From: Thereva unica | Taxonomy: Eukaryota > Arthropoda > Insecta > Diptera > Therevidae | Direction: 5' to 3' | DNA: 64,000 nt | Assembly (NCBI GenBank): GCA_949987705.1 | Contig: OX465286.1 | Location: forward strand, 18,675,676 to 18,739,675 | Shown here: piece after piece, positions 25,998 through 35,520 of the stretch | How positions within the stretch are numbered: position 1 is the stretch's first letter | Layout of the letters: each line of letters begins with the position of its first letter | Position numbers and translations under genes: made by a program | The notes under the pieces: generated by a model | Told to the model about the DNA's origin: nothing | Seen by the model: only the letters and a program-made list of their open reading frames with translations | Database searches by the model: none

Positions 25998-27014
25998 ATA
26001 TTTTTATTTTTGATTTTATAAACACATATATAGATTTTATTGTGTTTGTTATATTGTTGTTGTTGTTTATTTGTTAGTCGTTTGTTTGGTAGTTTACTTT
26101 GTCGCAAAATTAAAACAAAAAAACATTAATAACAATATATATGTATATGTTAAATTATTAAATTATTGACGAGCCATTTTATTATATATCTGTTTATTTT
26201 TTCATTCAACATTCCTTGATTTTTGGTTTTGTTTGCCGTTCGTTTTTCCTCTTTTGTTTATTAATTTATTTTTTAAATTATTTTAATTTTTCTTTTAGAG
26301 GTTTTTGTTTTGTTTATATTATTCGAGCAACGAAATTTATTTTTTGTTTTAATAAAATAACCAAACACTGAAAATATTTAGTATTAATAAGCAGAAATAA
26401 TTTTTGGTGGAGTTTTTCTTTTAATTATTATTTTTGTTTGTTTCTTGTTTTTGTTAAATTAAATTAAAATTATTATTTCTTTTTTTGTGTTGAATTTTTG
26501 TTGTTTTTTTACAATAATATTTTTTTCATTTAAATTCGCTAGCCAGGTACACAATACTTTTAAAATTCTTTTACTTTTTTTTGTTAATTTTTAAATTAAA
26601 TATTTTTATATTTTTGTTGTTATATTTTTCAAATTAAATTCGACAGAATGATAACACAAACAAAAAAAAAACACACACTTGAAAAACTTGGGAGGACCTT
26701 GTTTTGTTGTTTATATCGTTGTTGAATATTTTTTGCTTCCTTTCTCAATAATGATTGAACATTTTACGTTTTTAATTCCGTTTGATAATTAATTTTTTTT
26801 GTTGATGATGAGGAAAACAATTTTTATTTATTTTTATTAGTTTCAAGTGTAGAAAAAAATTATATTTGGATTTAAACTATTTATATATATATAATAATTG
26901 GCTTTATGGAGTGTTAACGTCTTTTTTTTTACTTTTAAAATTATTTCAAATTTAATTTTAATTTATTCACTTTCACATTTATTTAATGGTTATATCCAGT
27001 TTATTGTTGATCGT
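25998..27014 (-). other. Probable 5' UTR of the same exon, with 3' splice acceptor at 27014
   Basis: On the minus strand a pyrimidine-rich tract ending in ttttctctttcag lies just before base 27014, an excellent 3' splice site. From there to the start codon is about 1 kb of AT-rich DNA with many stops. The simplest reading is an exon of about 2.6 kb with a 1-kb leader, and upstream non-coding exons further right. Sequence before the ATG is a poor match to the fly start consensus (thymine at -3). Confidence 0.5.
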
Positions 27015-27106
27015 CTGAAAGAGAAAATAGAAAAAAATTTCCTTAATTTCATTTAATTTTTTTTAATATTTATATTAATATAGTAATAAAAATCGAATTA
27101 AAACGT

Positions 27107-27217
27107 AGCATCTTGGTGGACCGGTTATTTTATTTTGCATGCTTTTAGGATACTCTTTTTTTAAATGCATACTTTTAGGATACTCTTTTTAACAATACAT
27201 ACTTTTAGGAAAAGTAA
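27107..27217 (+). repeat. Dispersed repeat with exact 30-bp tandem units, copy 1
   Basis: Begins tagcatcttggtggaccggtt, related to tagcatctcggtgaaccggtt in copies 2 and 3. It continues into three units starting at 27136, 27166 and 27196, each beginning tgcatacttttagga or a one- or two-base variant, spaced exactly 30 bases. The family recurs at 30990 and 33183. Confidence 0.7.
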
Positions 27218-27403
27218 ATTTTTGGATACTTCTAGGGTTCTTTAAAAACAATATTTTCTTGCATTTTCTTCTTCTTTGATCCGTTAAGAAAGAACGAAAG
27301 AAAGAAAAAAAAATTTAAAACGTGGTTTACGAGATTTCAAATTCAAAAAGTCACATTATTCTAAATACCACCCCGGCTACGAGCCAGAGAACGAACGTAA
27401 CGT

Positions 27404-27690
27404 AAACGTAAACGGTTCGCAAGTGATAAAGATTACTAGAGAAAGAACAAGGAGCAGTATACCATCCGCTATAGGCAACAAAACAATACCTTTGTGTACC
27501 AAATTGTTTGTTGGGATTTTTTTTAATTAGAAAAAAAAAATTATTGTAAGACAAGATCACTATGCTTCGTTTATATAATATTAAATCACATCCAAATAAA
27601 ATAAATAACTTTATTTACGTGCTACACAATACCCTACACACTCTTTCCGCACAATTTATTATTTTTAAAAATCCTTATCCGGGACGTCTC
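27404..27690 (+). repeat. Repeat shared with 29921-30085, split by a 118-base insert
   Basis: Bases 27404-27490 (cgtaaacggttcgcaagtga and onward to ggcaacaaaacaata) and 27609-27690 (tttatttacg to cttatccg) together match 29921-30085 closely. The latter runs continuously, so 27491-27608 is an insertion or the other copy has a deletion. The family is unknown. Confidence 0.65.
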
Positions 27691-28140
27691 CGCAAGGGAT
27701 ACGCTGCTGTCGGTGCCGCTTTGAAAAATGAGGTTTCTTGCCTACTTTTAGGAAAGCGTTTTCATTTTCATTTATAAATAATGGTTAATTTGAAAGGTAA
27801 TGGAAAATTTTAACATTAGCTTGTTCCCTATCGTGCTTGGTTGATTGCGATTAATTCGGATTAAAAACCAAACAATATTTCCTGGGAGTAATTTACTGAG
27901 AGTGGTCGTTTCAATGGACAATATAATGGGTCTTATTCTGAGAACCACATTTCAAGTGACGTGACACTCAAAGTATGGTATTTCCTGAGTCAACTCTCAT
28001 TTCGTTAGTTTCAGGGGGCATTCGCAGAATGGAATGAAGTGAGTTAACTGCGTTTAAATGGAAGTTATTAGTCGTGATGCAACAAAAACATGCAAATGTC
28101 ATGTGAGTGATTCGACTCTCAGAATAAGCCCCATAACCTT
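27691..28140. other. Unassigned
   Basis: Bases 27691-27735 read GRLRKGYAAVGAALKNE in one frame, an oddly protein-like short word following the repeat, but it is not continued and no family was recognised. The rest holds nothing visible. Confidence 0.35.
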
Positions 28141-28605
28141 TCTCGATCCTCTATTGCCGAAAATTTCCAATTTAATTTTCTTTACTAGTTATAACCAATA
28201 GAGTCACCATATGATAATTGCATAATATTGCGAAATTCTTAAAACAGATAACAATAGATGGCTATCTCGTTTATTATGGATTGCCGAACGTAATAAATTT
28301 TATCTATCCAGCTGTAGACCAATCAAGTCAAAATATATACTTATTACGTAATATTGCGAAATTCTTGAGATAATTTGCCAATTTTGTGTAATTATACGCG
28401 AGAATAACAGGAGATCGTTTTCTCGTTTATTATAATAAATTACCAAAAATATTTACATCAAATTTTCCCTCCTAGTTATGCGCAATGAAGTCATCATGTG
28501 ATTATTGCATAACATTGCGAAATTCTTAGGTTTCTTTGGAAAATTTTAACCAACCGCGAAATGGTATCTATTGTATATGCAAGCCACAAACTACGATGAT
28601 GATAC
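28141..28605 (+). repeat. Second copy of the satellite segment
   Basis: Matches 23571-24050 in order and along most of its length, from ctctattg(c/t)(c/t)gaaaat through three cores (28220, 28346, 28507; spacing 126 and 161) to a closing caagccacaaacta-gatgatga. The two copies are direct repeats that flank the coding exon and lie about 4.5 kb apart. Confidence 0.75.
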
Positions 28606-28768
28606 ATCAAAATATTTTTTTCTACATCTTCGTTTATAATATGTGATATGCGTATACGAAGCTTACTACCAGCGCTGATGCGGACGGAAAAAACCAATGA
28701 TTTAACTCTATTTGTTATTTTCTTAAAAGAACTACAATGCAGAATAAAGAGCTGAGTTGCAAACATTT

Positions 28769-29022
28769 CGTCCCCTTCAAGTCATAAAGACGTATCTCAA
28801 AATTGGTTTTTGAGATACGTCAGCGATGAACTCGTCCTACCTCCCTCTACGTCCTCTCTAAGTGGCGTATCTGTATGTATTCGTAACGGTTTAGGAGTTA
28901 TGTAACATTTTTTCCCGGCGTATCTCATTAATTTAACTTATAAGTTCACGTAAACTGACGTTATTTGGCTCTCCTGAAAAGTTGCCAAAACTGAGATACG
29001 TCTATATGACTTGAAGCGGACG
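28769..29022. mobile_element. 254-bp MITE with 31-bp terminal inverted repeats
   Basis: Left end 28769-28799 (cgtccccttcaagtcataaa, then gacgtatctca) is complementary to right end 28992-29022 with two mismatches. Both flanks read ATTT, a possible 4-bp target duplication. Just inside the left end, gacgtatctcaaa forms a second hairpin with its complement at 28807-28819, so gagatacgtc-type words occur three times in the element. No coding capacity. The superfamily is not assigned; the family name is unknown. Confidence 0.75.
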
Positions 29023-29269
29023 ATTTAATGCAACGTTTAAGACACAAGACAATGCCCTATTGTGCTTAAATTTTTTTAATGTAGCGCTATTAAAACGACA
29101 AACAGATGGTGTAAAACAACACAGATCTAAGAGCCCTTTTTTGTATAAGAAACTGGCGACTTCAAGCTTTAGTATTGGCAGTTCTGGAGAAGAAGGAAGA
29201 GTAGGATGTTGCAGGAAGTCAAGACTAATACAGAGTGAAAAGAAAATACTACCACTCTCTTAGGTCTCT
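29023..29269. other. Unassigned
   Basis: Short mixed-composition DNA between the MITE and the SINE-like copy. Nothing identified. Confidence 0.4.
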
Positions 29270-29365
29270 TGTGGGAAAAATGGAAAGTACCATATTGTGC
29301 AGAGCGGATTTGAAGCATGGACCTCCGGAATGGTAGTCGGACGTCTTAACCCCTTGACGCTACTA
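29270..29365 (-). mobile_element. tRNA-derived SINE-like sequence, copy 1
   Basis: Read on the minus strand: a D-arm-like tagcgtcaaggggttaag (A-box like, 29362 downward), then gtccgactaccattccgg with a seven-base ctaccat loop like an anticodon arm, then a B-box match gcttcaaatcc (29316-29306). The order and spacing are those of a tRNA. Stem pairing is imperfect, so it is not a working tRNA gene. Copy 2 lies about 500 bases to the right on the same strand. Confidence 0.5.
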
Positions 29366-29799
29366 CTGAGGCCAGCAAAATTATCCATTTGTAGAATCCT
29401 CTAATATCTAAGAATATTAATGAACTAACAATGCTAAACAATTTTTTTGTCCCCTGTAACGAGGAAAAAAAACTTTGCGGAACAGGATCGTTGAAACACG
29501 TTGTGATATTTATATAGAGACAACCTCTTCCTTCTTCAGACATTATTGAACCTCTTTGCGTGGGACGAAACATGTTTGTCCTATTCGCTTACTCGGGGTC
29601 CTGTACGAAATAATTTGGACTATGATCCGTAAACTTATTAGTGCGCGCTTTGGACATGGCTCAATGGCTCTACATCTCTCAATTCGTGTCATGGTCCCCA
29701 TCAACGGGGAAGGACTGAGGAAGGCTATGACAGGAGGAATCAGGAATGTAAAAAGGGAGGAAGAAAGAAGGAAAGTTATATAGGTGGGAAAGTGGAAAA
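29366..29799. other. Unassigned, between SINE-like copies
   Basis: Mid-GC DNA that may be the body of one of the SINE-like units. The frame 29556-29783 has no recognised domain. Confidence 0.35.
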
Positions 29800-29918
29800 G
29801 GCGAAGGACCGTGACGCCCCGGGATTCGAACCCGGGACCTCTGGGATGGTAGCTAGACGCCAGTTTATTGTATTAAGAAGTTTTTCTGCATCACCGCCTT
29901 AACACCCATTAACCCTTG
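29800..29918 (-). mobile_element. tRNA-derived SINE-like sequence, copy 2
   Basis: The T-arm is perfect on the minus strand (ccggg ttcgaat cccgg, 29836-29820), with the same ctaccat anticodon-like loop as copy 1 and a D-arm-like gggtgttaaggcg (29906-29894). About 38 extra bases separate the D-arm from the anticodon arm, so a normal tRNA cannot form. Downstream tails of the two copies share a ttttccactttcccac-like stretch. Together they suggest a SINE family with an internal pol III promoter. Confidence 0.5.
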
Positions 29919-29920
29919 AG

Positions 29921-30085
29921 CGTAAACGGTTTGAAAGTGATAAAAATTACTAGAGAAAGAACAAGGAGCAGTATACCGTCCGCTATAGGCAACAAAACAA
30001 TATGTATGTGTTTATTTACGCGCTACACAATACCCCATACACTCTTTACGCACAATTTATTATTTTTAAAAATTCTTATCCGTAT
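29921..30085 (+). repeat. Uninterrupted copy of the 27404-27690 repeat
   Basis: Continuous match to the two halves of the 27.4-27.7 kb repeat, from cgtaaacggttt to aattcttatccg. The boundary at 29920 abuts the SINE-like unit. Confidence 0.65.
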
Positions 30086-30989
30086 AACAAAAGCGCGAAA
30101 TTAATTAAGATTTTAGACAATCGTGTAAGAAATTTGTAAAATATAAATTTAAATTTAATTTTTGATAAAAGCCAATTTCATAAAAAAAATATAACTCATT
30201 TTGTTACTCCAGAAAAATTTTATTTGTAACAAATGGCAAAATTTTGATTTACAAAAAAAAATCATCATCAATCATGAATAATTAAAAAAAAAGAAAAAGA
30301 AAATTTCCCTATAAAACAAAACTAAACTAAGCAAAACTAGTTAAAATTTCAACTAAGCGCACAAAGTGGCGTATTACTCTATTAAAATTAAATAGTGGTG
30401 AACCAAAAACAAAGCAAAAAAACATATTAATAATAAAAATAAATATTAAAATTTTTAAATGAATACCAACGGATTTAAAAATATGATAATGAAAAATAAA
30501 ATTTTTATTTTTTTTGAACCTCCGGCGGGAATCAGATAATTGTTAGAAATAATTTATTATTATCCAAGAAACCAAATTTAAAATCTAGATTGGATTAGTG
30601 TGTACTTTTTAAGATTTTTATGTATAGGATGAATTTTGGTCGAAGGTAGAGGAGATGTACCCTTAAAAAGTTTTGTCATAAAGAAATACTACATTAGCCA
30701 GAGTAACCCAAGCTTTTTTTTTTCAAAAAAAAACAAAAAACATATTAAAAGTCTCCAAGAAGCGTGATTGAATTTGCCTAATTAATCTATCTCTATCTAA
30801 TCTATAACAAAAAAAAAGTAATCACAAAAATCCTACACAAAGAAACATGTTCACTAAAAAAAAGAAAAAAAAAATTATCACAAATCAATCAAAAATATCC
30901 ATTAAAAAAAAGTAAATAAAAAAAAAATTAATAATTAAATTTTTCAAATAATAATTAAGATTAATAGAAATAAAAACAAAACAAAAAAA
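30086..30989. other. AT-rich non-coding DNA
   Basis: Homopolymer-rich, no feature seen. Confidence 0.6.
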
Positions 30990-31125
30990 ACTCCTAATAA
31001 TGGGCTTAGCATCTCGGTGAACCGGTTATTTTATATTTTGCATACTTTTAGGAATATCGAAAAAAATATATTGCATACTTTTTTGGGCGATTTAAAATAA
31101 ATTATTTTTGCATACTTTTAGGATT
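30990..31125 (+). repeat. Dispersed 30-bp-unit repeat, copy 2
   Basis: Shares ctaataatgggcttagcatc, tcggtgaaccggtta and tgcatacttttaggaatatc with copy 3 at 33183. Units of tgcatactttt start at 31039, 31072 and 31109. Confidence 0.7.
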
Positions 31126-31523
31126 ATAACAAGTAATACTTTTACAACACGGTATCTCTTTAGCACAACTTAATTCAACCACACTCAGTGAATAAAGAAT
31201 TACGAGAAATTAACCTTTTTTTATAAATCACGGTCGACTCATGAAGCACGAGATTTCATTTCTACTAACATAAAAGTAACATAATAGTAAAAAAAACCAA
31301 GAACTTTACACTAAAAATCAAACTTTCTTACAAAACAGTATTCTAGCAACATATTTCTAATAAAACTATGTAGTTTTATGGAAGAAGTTTAATAGATAAC
31401 TGGGTCGATGTTTTTATTTGTGTCACTATTCCCACATAGATGTATTTTTGCGGCGTTGCACTAAGATAGTCTGTTTTAACGTTTAGTTAGAAATCTAAAA
31501 TAATTTTTGTTAGAATGGTCGAG
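31126..31523. other. AT-rich non-coding DNA
   Basis: No feature seen. Confidence 0.5.
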
Positions 31524-31822
31524 AGGTCTTATCTAACACGGTTTTTACTTATATGGGTCTCATCTAACGCGTTTTCTTCATATTCGGGTCTTATCTAACA
31601 CGGGTTTTATATATGGGTCTCATCTAACACGGTTTCTTCACATTCGGGTCTCATCTAACACGGTTTTTACTTATATGGGTCTCATCTAACACGGTTTTTT
31701 CACATTCGGGTCTTATCTAACACGGTTTTTACTTATATGGGTCCCATCTAACACGGTTTCTTCACATTCGGGTCATATCTAACACGGGTTTTACATATGG
31801 GTCTTATTTAACACGGGTTTTT
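31524..31822 (+). repeat. 31-bp minisatellite of ten units with alternating A and B types
   Basis: Units begin at 31524, 31555, 31586, 31615, 31646, 31677, 31708, 31739, 31770 and 31799. Spacing is exactly 31 except for two of 29. Every unit starts gggtctcatctaacacggtt or a near variant, then ends either ttacttatat (A) or cttcacattc (B). A and B alternate along most of the array, so the true repeat is a 62-bp dimer. Confidence 0.85.
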
Positions 31823-32571
31823 AAACAACATGAAATTTTTTACTCAAAACAAAAACTGTTTAAAATCATTAGAGGAAAGTCACTTTTATACACTTTTAAG
31901 TAAGTTAACACGATACTAATGATATTTATATAATTCAATCGCACAAGAAATTCAATTCCTGAAAGAACCGTCGACAGTACACAAAAGAGGCTCTCACTTC
32001 TTTAGATCTCGTCTTTTAAACACATTAAAAAATTTTAGTATTTAATTTTAAAAAAAATAACTAACCTACAAATTTTTTTTTAAAACTATTATTTTTATTT
32101 TAAATTGTTTTGTTATTGCTAAAAATTCTTAGATTACACTCTGCTATATGTATAAAGAATTGAAATTATTTCTTAGCTAGACTCTACTCTAACAGGAAAG
32201 AGTTGATTAATAATAAATTAAATGAAAAATAAATAAATAAAAAATAAATAAAATCTAAAAATCACCAAACAAAATTTGCCAATTTTTTTTTGCACTAACA
32301 CTAAACCCTTGTACAAAAAAAATAACTAAAAAAAACACAACCCTTAAAGCAAAGCACTATGTAAATTTTTTTTATGTCGTCACTAAAATTAATAAAATCT
32401 AACACTATCCTAATCAATCCCATAAAATCCACACACGCAAAAAAAAAATAATAATTAAAAAAATAAATATTAAAAATAAATAAAAATAGTAACAAAACTT
32501 CATACACACTTCCAGCACGAAATTCGAAGTGCAATTAATTTTATCTTTTTCATCTAAAGGCCACCATACAC
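31823..32571. other. AT-rich non-coding DNA
   Basis: No feature seen beyond homopolymers. Confidence 0.55.
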
Positions 32572-32707
32572 GGTCAAATTGGATGTACATCGGAGGGCGG
32601 ATGTACAACCAAAACTATCGATAGGTCGATAAGAGCGGTCGGCCGATCAAAATTCATTGGCGGGGGCATGGATTTGAAGAAAATCTGGATGTACATCCAA
32701 TTTGACC
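32572..32707. mobile_element. 136-bp hairpin element with perfect 20-bp inverted ends
   Basis: ggtcaaattggatgtacatc (32572-32591) is exactly complementary to 32688-32707. The inner part is GC-richer than the flanks. Upstream ggccaccatacac may be part of the true left end, in which case the boundaries are wider. Looks like a MITE; no target duplication was confirmed. Confidence 0.6.
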
Positions 32708-33182
32708 TTAAGAGATGATAAAAGATCATATATATGTTCATATATACACATACAAGTCAAGGCCACTAATAACTTTTTAAGAAGATAAAAAGGGTTTTGT
32801 TTTTTGGTGGTTGGGCAAGGCTTGTTGTAAGTAAGGACGTAAAAACTGGGATTAAGAGATTTGCGAGAGTGCACAACATAACACATATTTAAAACTTTAT
32901 TATTTTTGTTTTCAATTATATATATATTTTTTTTAAACTAACAAAAATAAAATAAAATAAAAAAAACTTGGAATGAATACAAAAATAAAATTGAAATAAA
33001 TTAAATTTTTGGGGAAAATTTTAGAGTTTAAAGAGTCGCGTTTGCTGTGTGTGTTTGGTTGAGTAAAAAAAATATACGAAAAGACATTTTAAATTCATCA
33101 TTAATAAATATTTAATGAGAAAAATTAAACCGGCTTTTTTTATTTATATTCACACAAACACGTTTAAAAACAAAACAAAAAA
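32708..33182. other. AT-rich non-coding DNA
   Basis: No feature seen. Confidence 0.5.
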
Positions 33183-33255
33183 CTTCTAATAATGGGCTTA
33201 GCATCTCGGTGAACCGGTTACTTTATTTTGCATACTTTTAGGAATATCGAAAAAA
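33183..33255 (+). repeat. Dispersed 30-bp-unit repeat, copy 3
   Basis: Nearly identical to the first half of copy 2, including the preceding aaacaaaacaaaaaact, with only one tgcatacttttagga unit (33229). The similarity suggests a recent duplication. Confidence 0.7.
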
Positions 33256-35520
33256 ATATAAAAAAACACACAAACGCGTTTTTTTGTTTTTAAAAAATAT
33301 TTTTAATTTTAGTATTTTTTTTGTTAACTATAACACTAAAACCAAAAAAAAATCACTTCGAACTATGCGTGTGTGTGTTTGCTTTTATTATTGTGTTTTT
33401 TAATTTTCTAAAATATTTTTTTTTACTTAACCAACACTTTTCAAAAAAAAAAAAATATATATTAAACTCAAAATTTCATTCTAGTGTTTTTAAAGAAATA
33501 AAACAAAAAAATTAATAATACCAAAAAATATCGTTCTATAAAAAATAAATAAATAAAAGTAAAAAAAAAAACTTTTATTTATTTTTATTTTTTGTAATAT
33601 ATGTATTTTTATTTTTCTTAAAAGTAAGTAAAAAAAATGTTTTTTTAACACACTTACATTTTAATTTAATTTTGTTTTGTTAATTTTTGATGATTTTTTT
33701 TGTTTTTTTTTTGGTTTGAAGTTTTTGTTTTTAATTTTATTTAGCGCAAATTTTTTGTTTTATATTTGAACATGACAATCTTTGTGTTTTTATTTTTTTT
33801 TTATAATTAATTTTTTTTTGTTAAACTTTTTTTTTAATTTTATATAATATTTTTATTTATTATTATTATTATTATTTTTTTTTGTTTTGCACACACTACA
33901 TACAATTTCGAAATTTTTTTATATATATATTTTTTTTGTTGTTGTTATATTATAAAAATATTAAAAAAATTACAAACATATTTAACAAGCGATGGTCGTT
34001 TTTTAATTTTTTTTTCATAAATATTTTCCACATCTATTTTTTAAGTAATAATAATAATAATAATTATAATATTTAAAAAAAATATTAATTTAAACACAAG
34101 CACACAAATTTTTATTTATTTTTATTTTTTTTATGTCAATAAATATAAATATAAAATAATAAATAAATCGCTTTATATACACTTTAAATCACTCTGATTT
34201 TGATTCGATTTTTATTTAGAGTATAACACACTTTGATTTTTTATTATTTGTTTATATTTTTTGCTTGTTTTATAAAATTTATTTATAAAGTAAAAAAAAA
34301 TTTGAACTTAAGTAAAAGAAAAAAAGTAAAAAAAATTTGAACTTAGATATTTAAAAAAAAACTTTCTTTTTAAGCAATTTAAAAAAAATATTAAATTATT
34401 TTTTTTAGATAATATTTTTGTTTGTTAGTTTTTATTTTTATTTATTTTTGTGCGATTTTTTAATAATAATAATAATATTATAATTAATATTACATTTATA
34501 ATTAATTAAAATTAATTAAGAATATTTTTTTTGCTTATATTTTTGGCGCCAAAAAATATCCACAAGTGTTTTCATTCGTTCTCTTTCCAACTTGTATAAA
34601 AATCCCATTTAAAGTAGGAATCACACTTTCAATATATATATATATTTATATATACCGTATGTATATTACATTTTATATATGCACATTTATATATATATAT
34701 ATTTATATTCACATGTATAGAGATGAGAAAAAAAATTTATAAATATAAACACAATATTTTTGTTTTGGAAGAAGGTTATCATCAACACTTTTTTTTATCA
34801 CACACGCACTGTTTTTTTTGTATTTATTTATTTTTTAAATATTGTGTAGAAGACTGATTTTTTTTGAACTTATTGTATTTATTTTTTTTAATAAATTTTA
34901 ACTCTTTCTTTTTAGAGAACTAAAATATTAAAATTAAAATAAAAGTTGTTATAACAAATCACATAATTTCACTATAACAAAAAAAAATCACACTATTTTC
35001 TTTTTTCATATTTTTTTTTAATTTTTTTTAAGTTTTATATTTAATTTTATTATTATTATTATTTGTCATACTTTTCATTTTTGAATTGTTATTAATTTTT
35101 ATTTGTATCGTCGCGCGCTTTGATAAAATTATTTTTTTATTTATAATTTTTTTTGTTAAATTTTATAATAATATTATGTTTTTTAAATTAATAATAATAA
35201 TAATTATTATTATTAAATAAGCAAATATTTATTTATATATAAGCAATTTTCCCATTTATGAAACATGTTTCATCCACGACAGTTGATATCAAACTGAGTT
35301 ACTTGTGACTTTGACTTAAGAATAAATATTATAAATTTTTATTCAATGGTTAAGGGTATATTTCTCACGATGGGTATATTTTAAGGGGTGGGGGTGGAAA
35401 AGGGGGGGTGTAAGAAACATACAAGACACAATATATTCTATATATACATATCTCTTTCTTTATATATATATAGATATATACCCGAAAAGGAGAACGGTAT
35501 AGAAACCTTAGAAGATGTTT
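33256..35520. other. Extremely AT-rich non-coding DNA
   Basis: A/T homopolymers, (att)n and (ta)n tracts (33850-33875, 34635-34705, 35190-35215). No open frame except homopolymer translations. Confidence 0.65.

Noticed and set aside
27691..27735. Protein-like word GRLRKGYAAVGAALKNE as a possible exon
   Set aside because: Too short, no flanking splice signals and adjacent to a repeat; noted only.
29816..29840. Perfect tRNA T-arm suggesting a tRNA gene
   Set aside because: The remaining arms do not pair and an extra 38 bases separate D and anticodon arms, so it was listed as SINE-like.
31524..31822. Regular 31-bp repeats that could suggest a CRISPR array
   Set aside because: Units are contiguous with no unique spacers, and the context is an animal genome.
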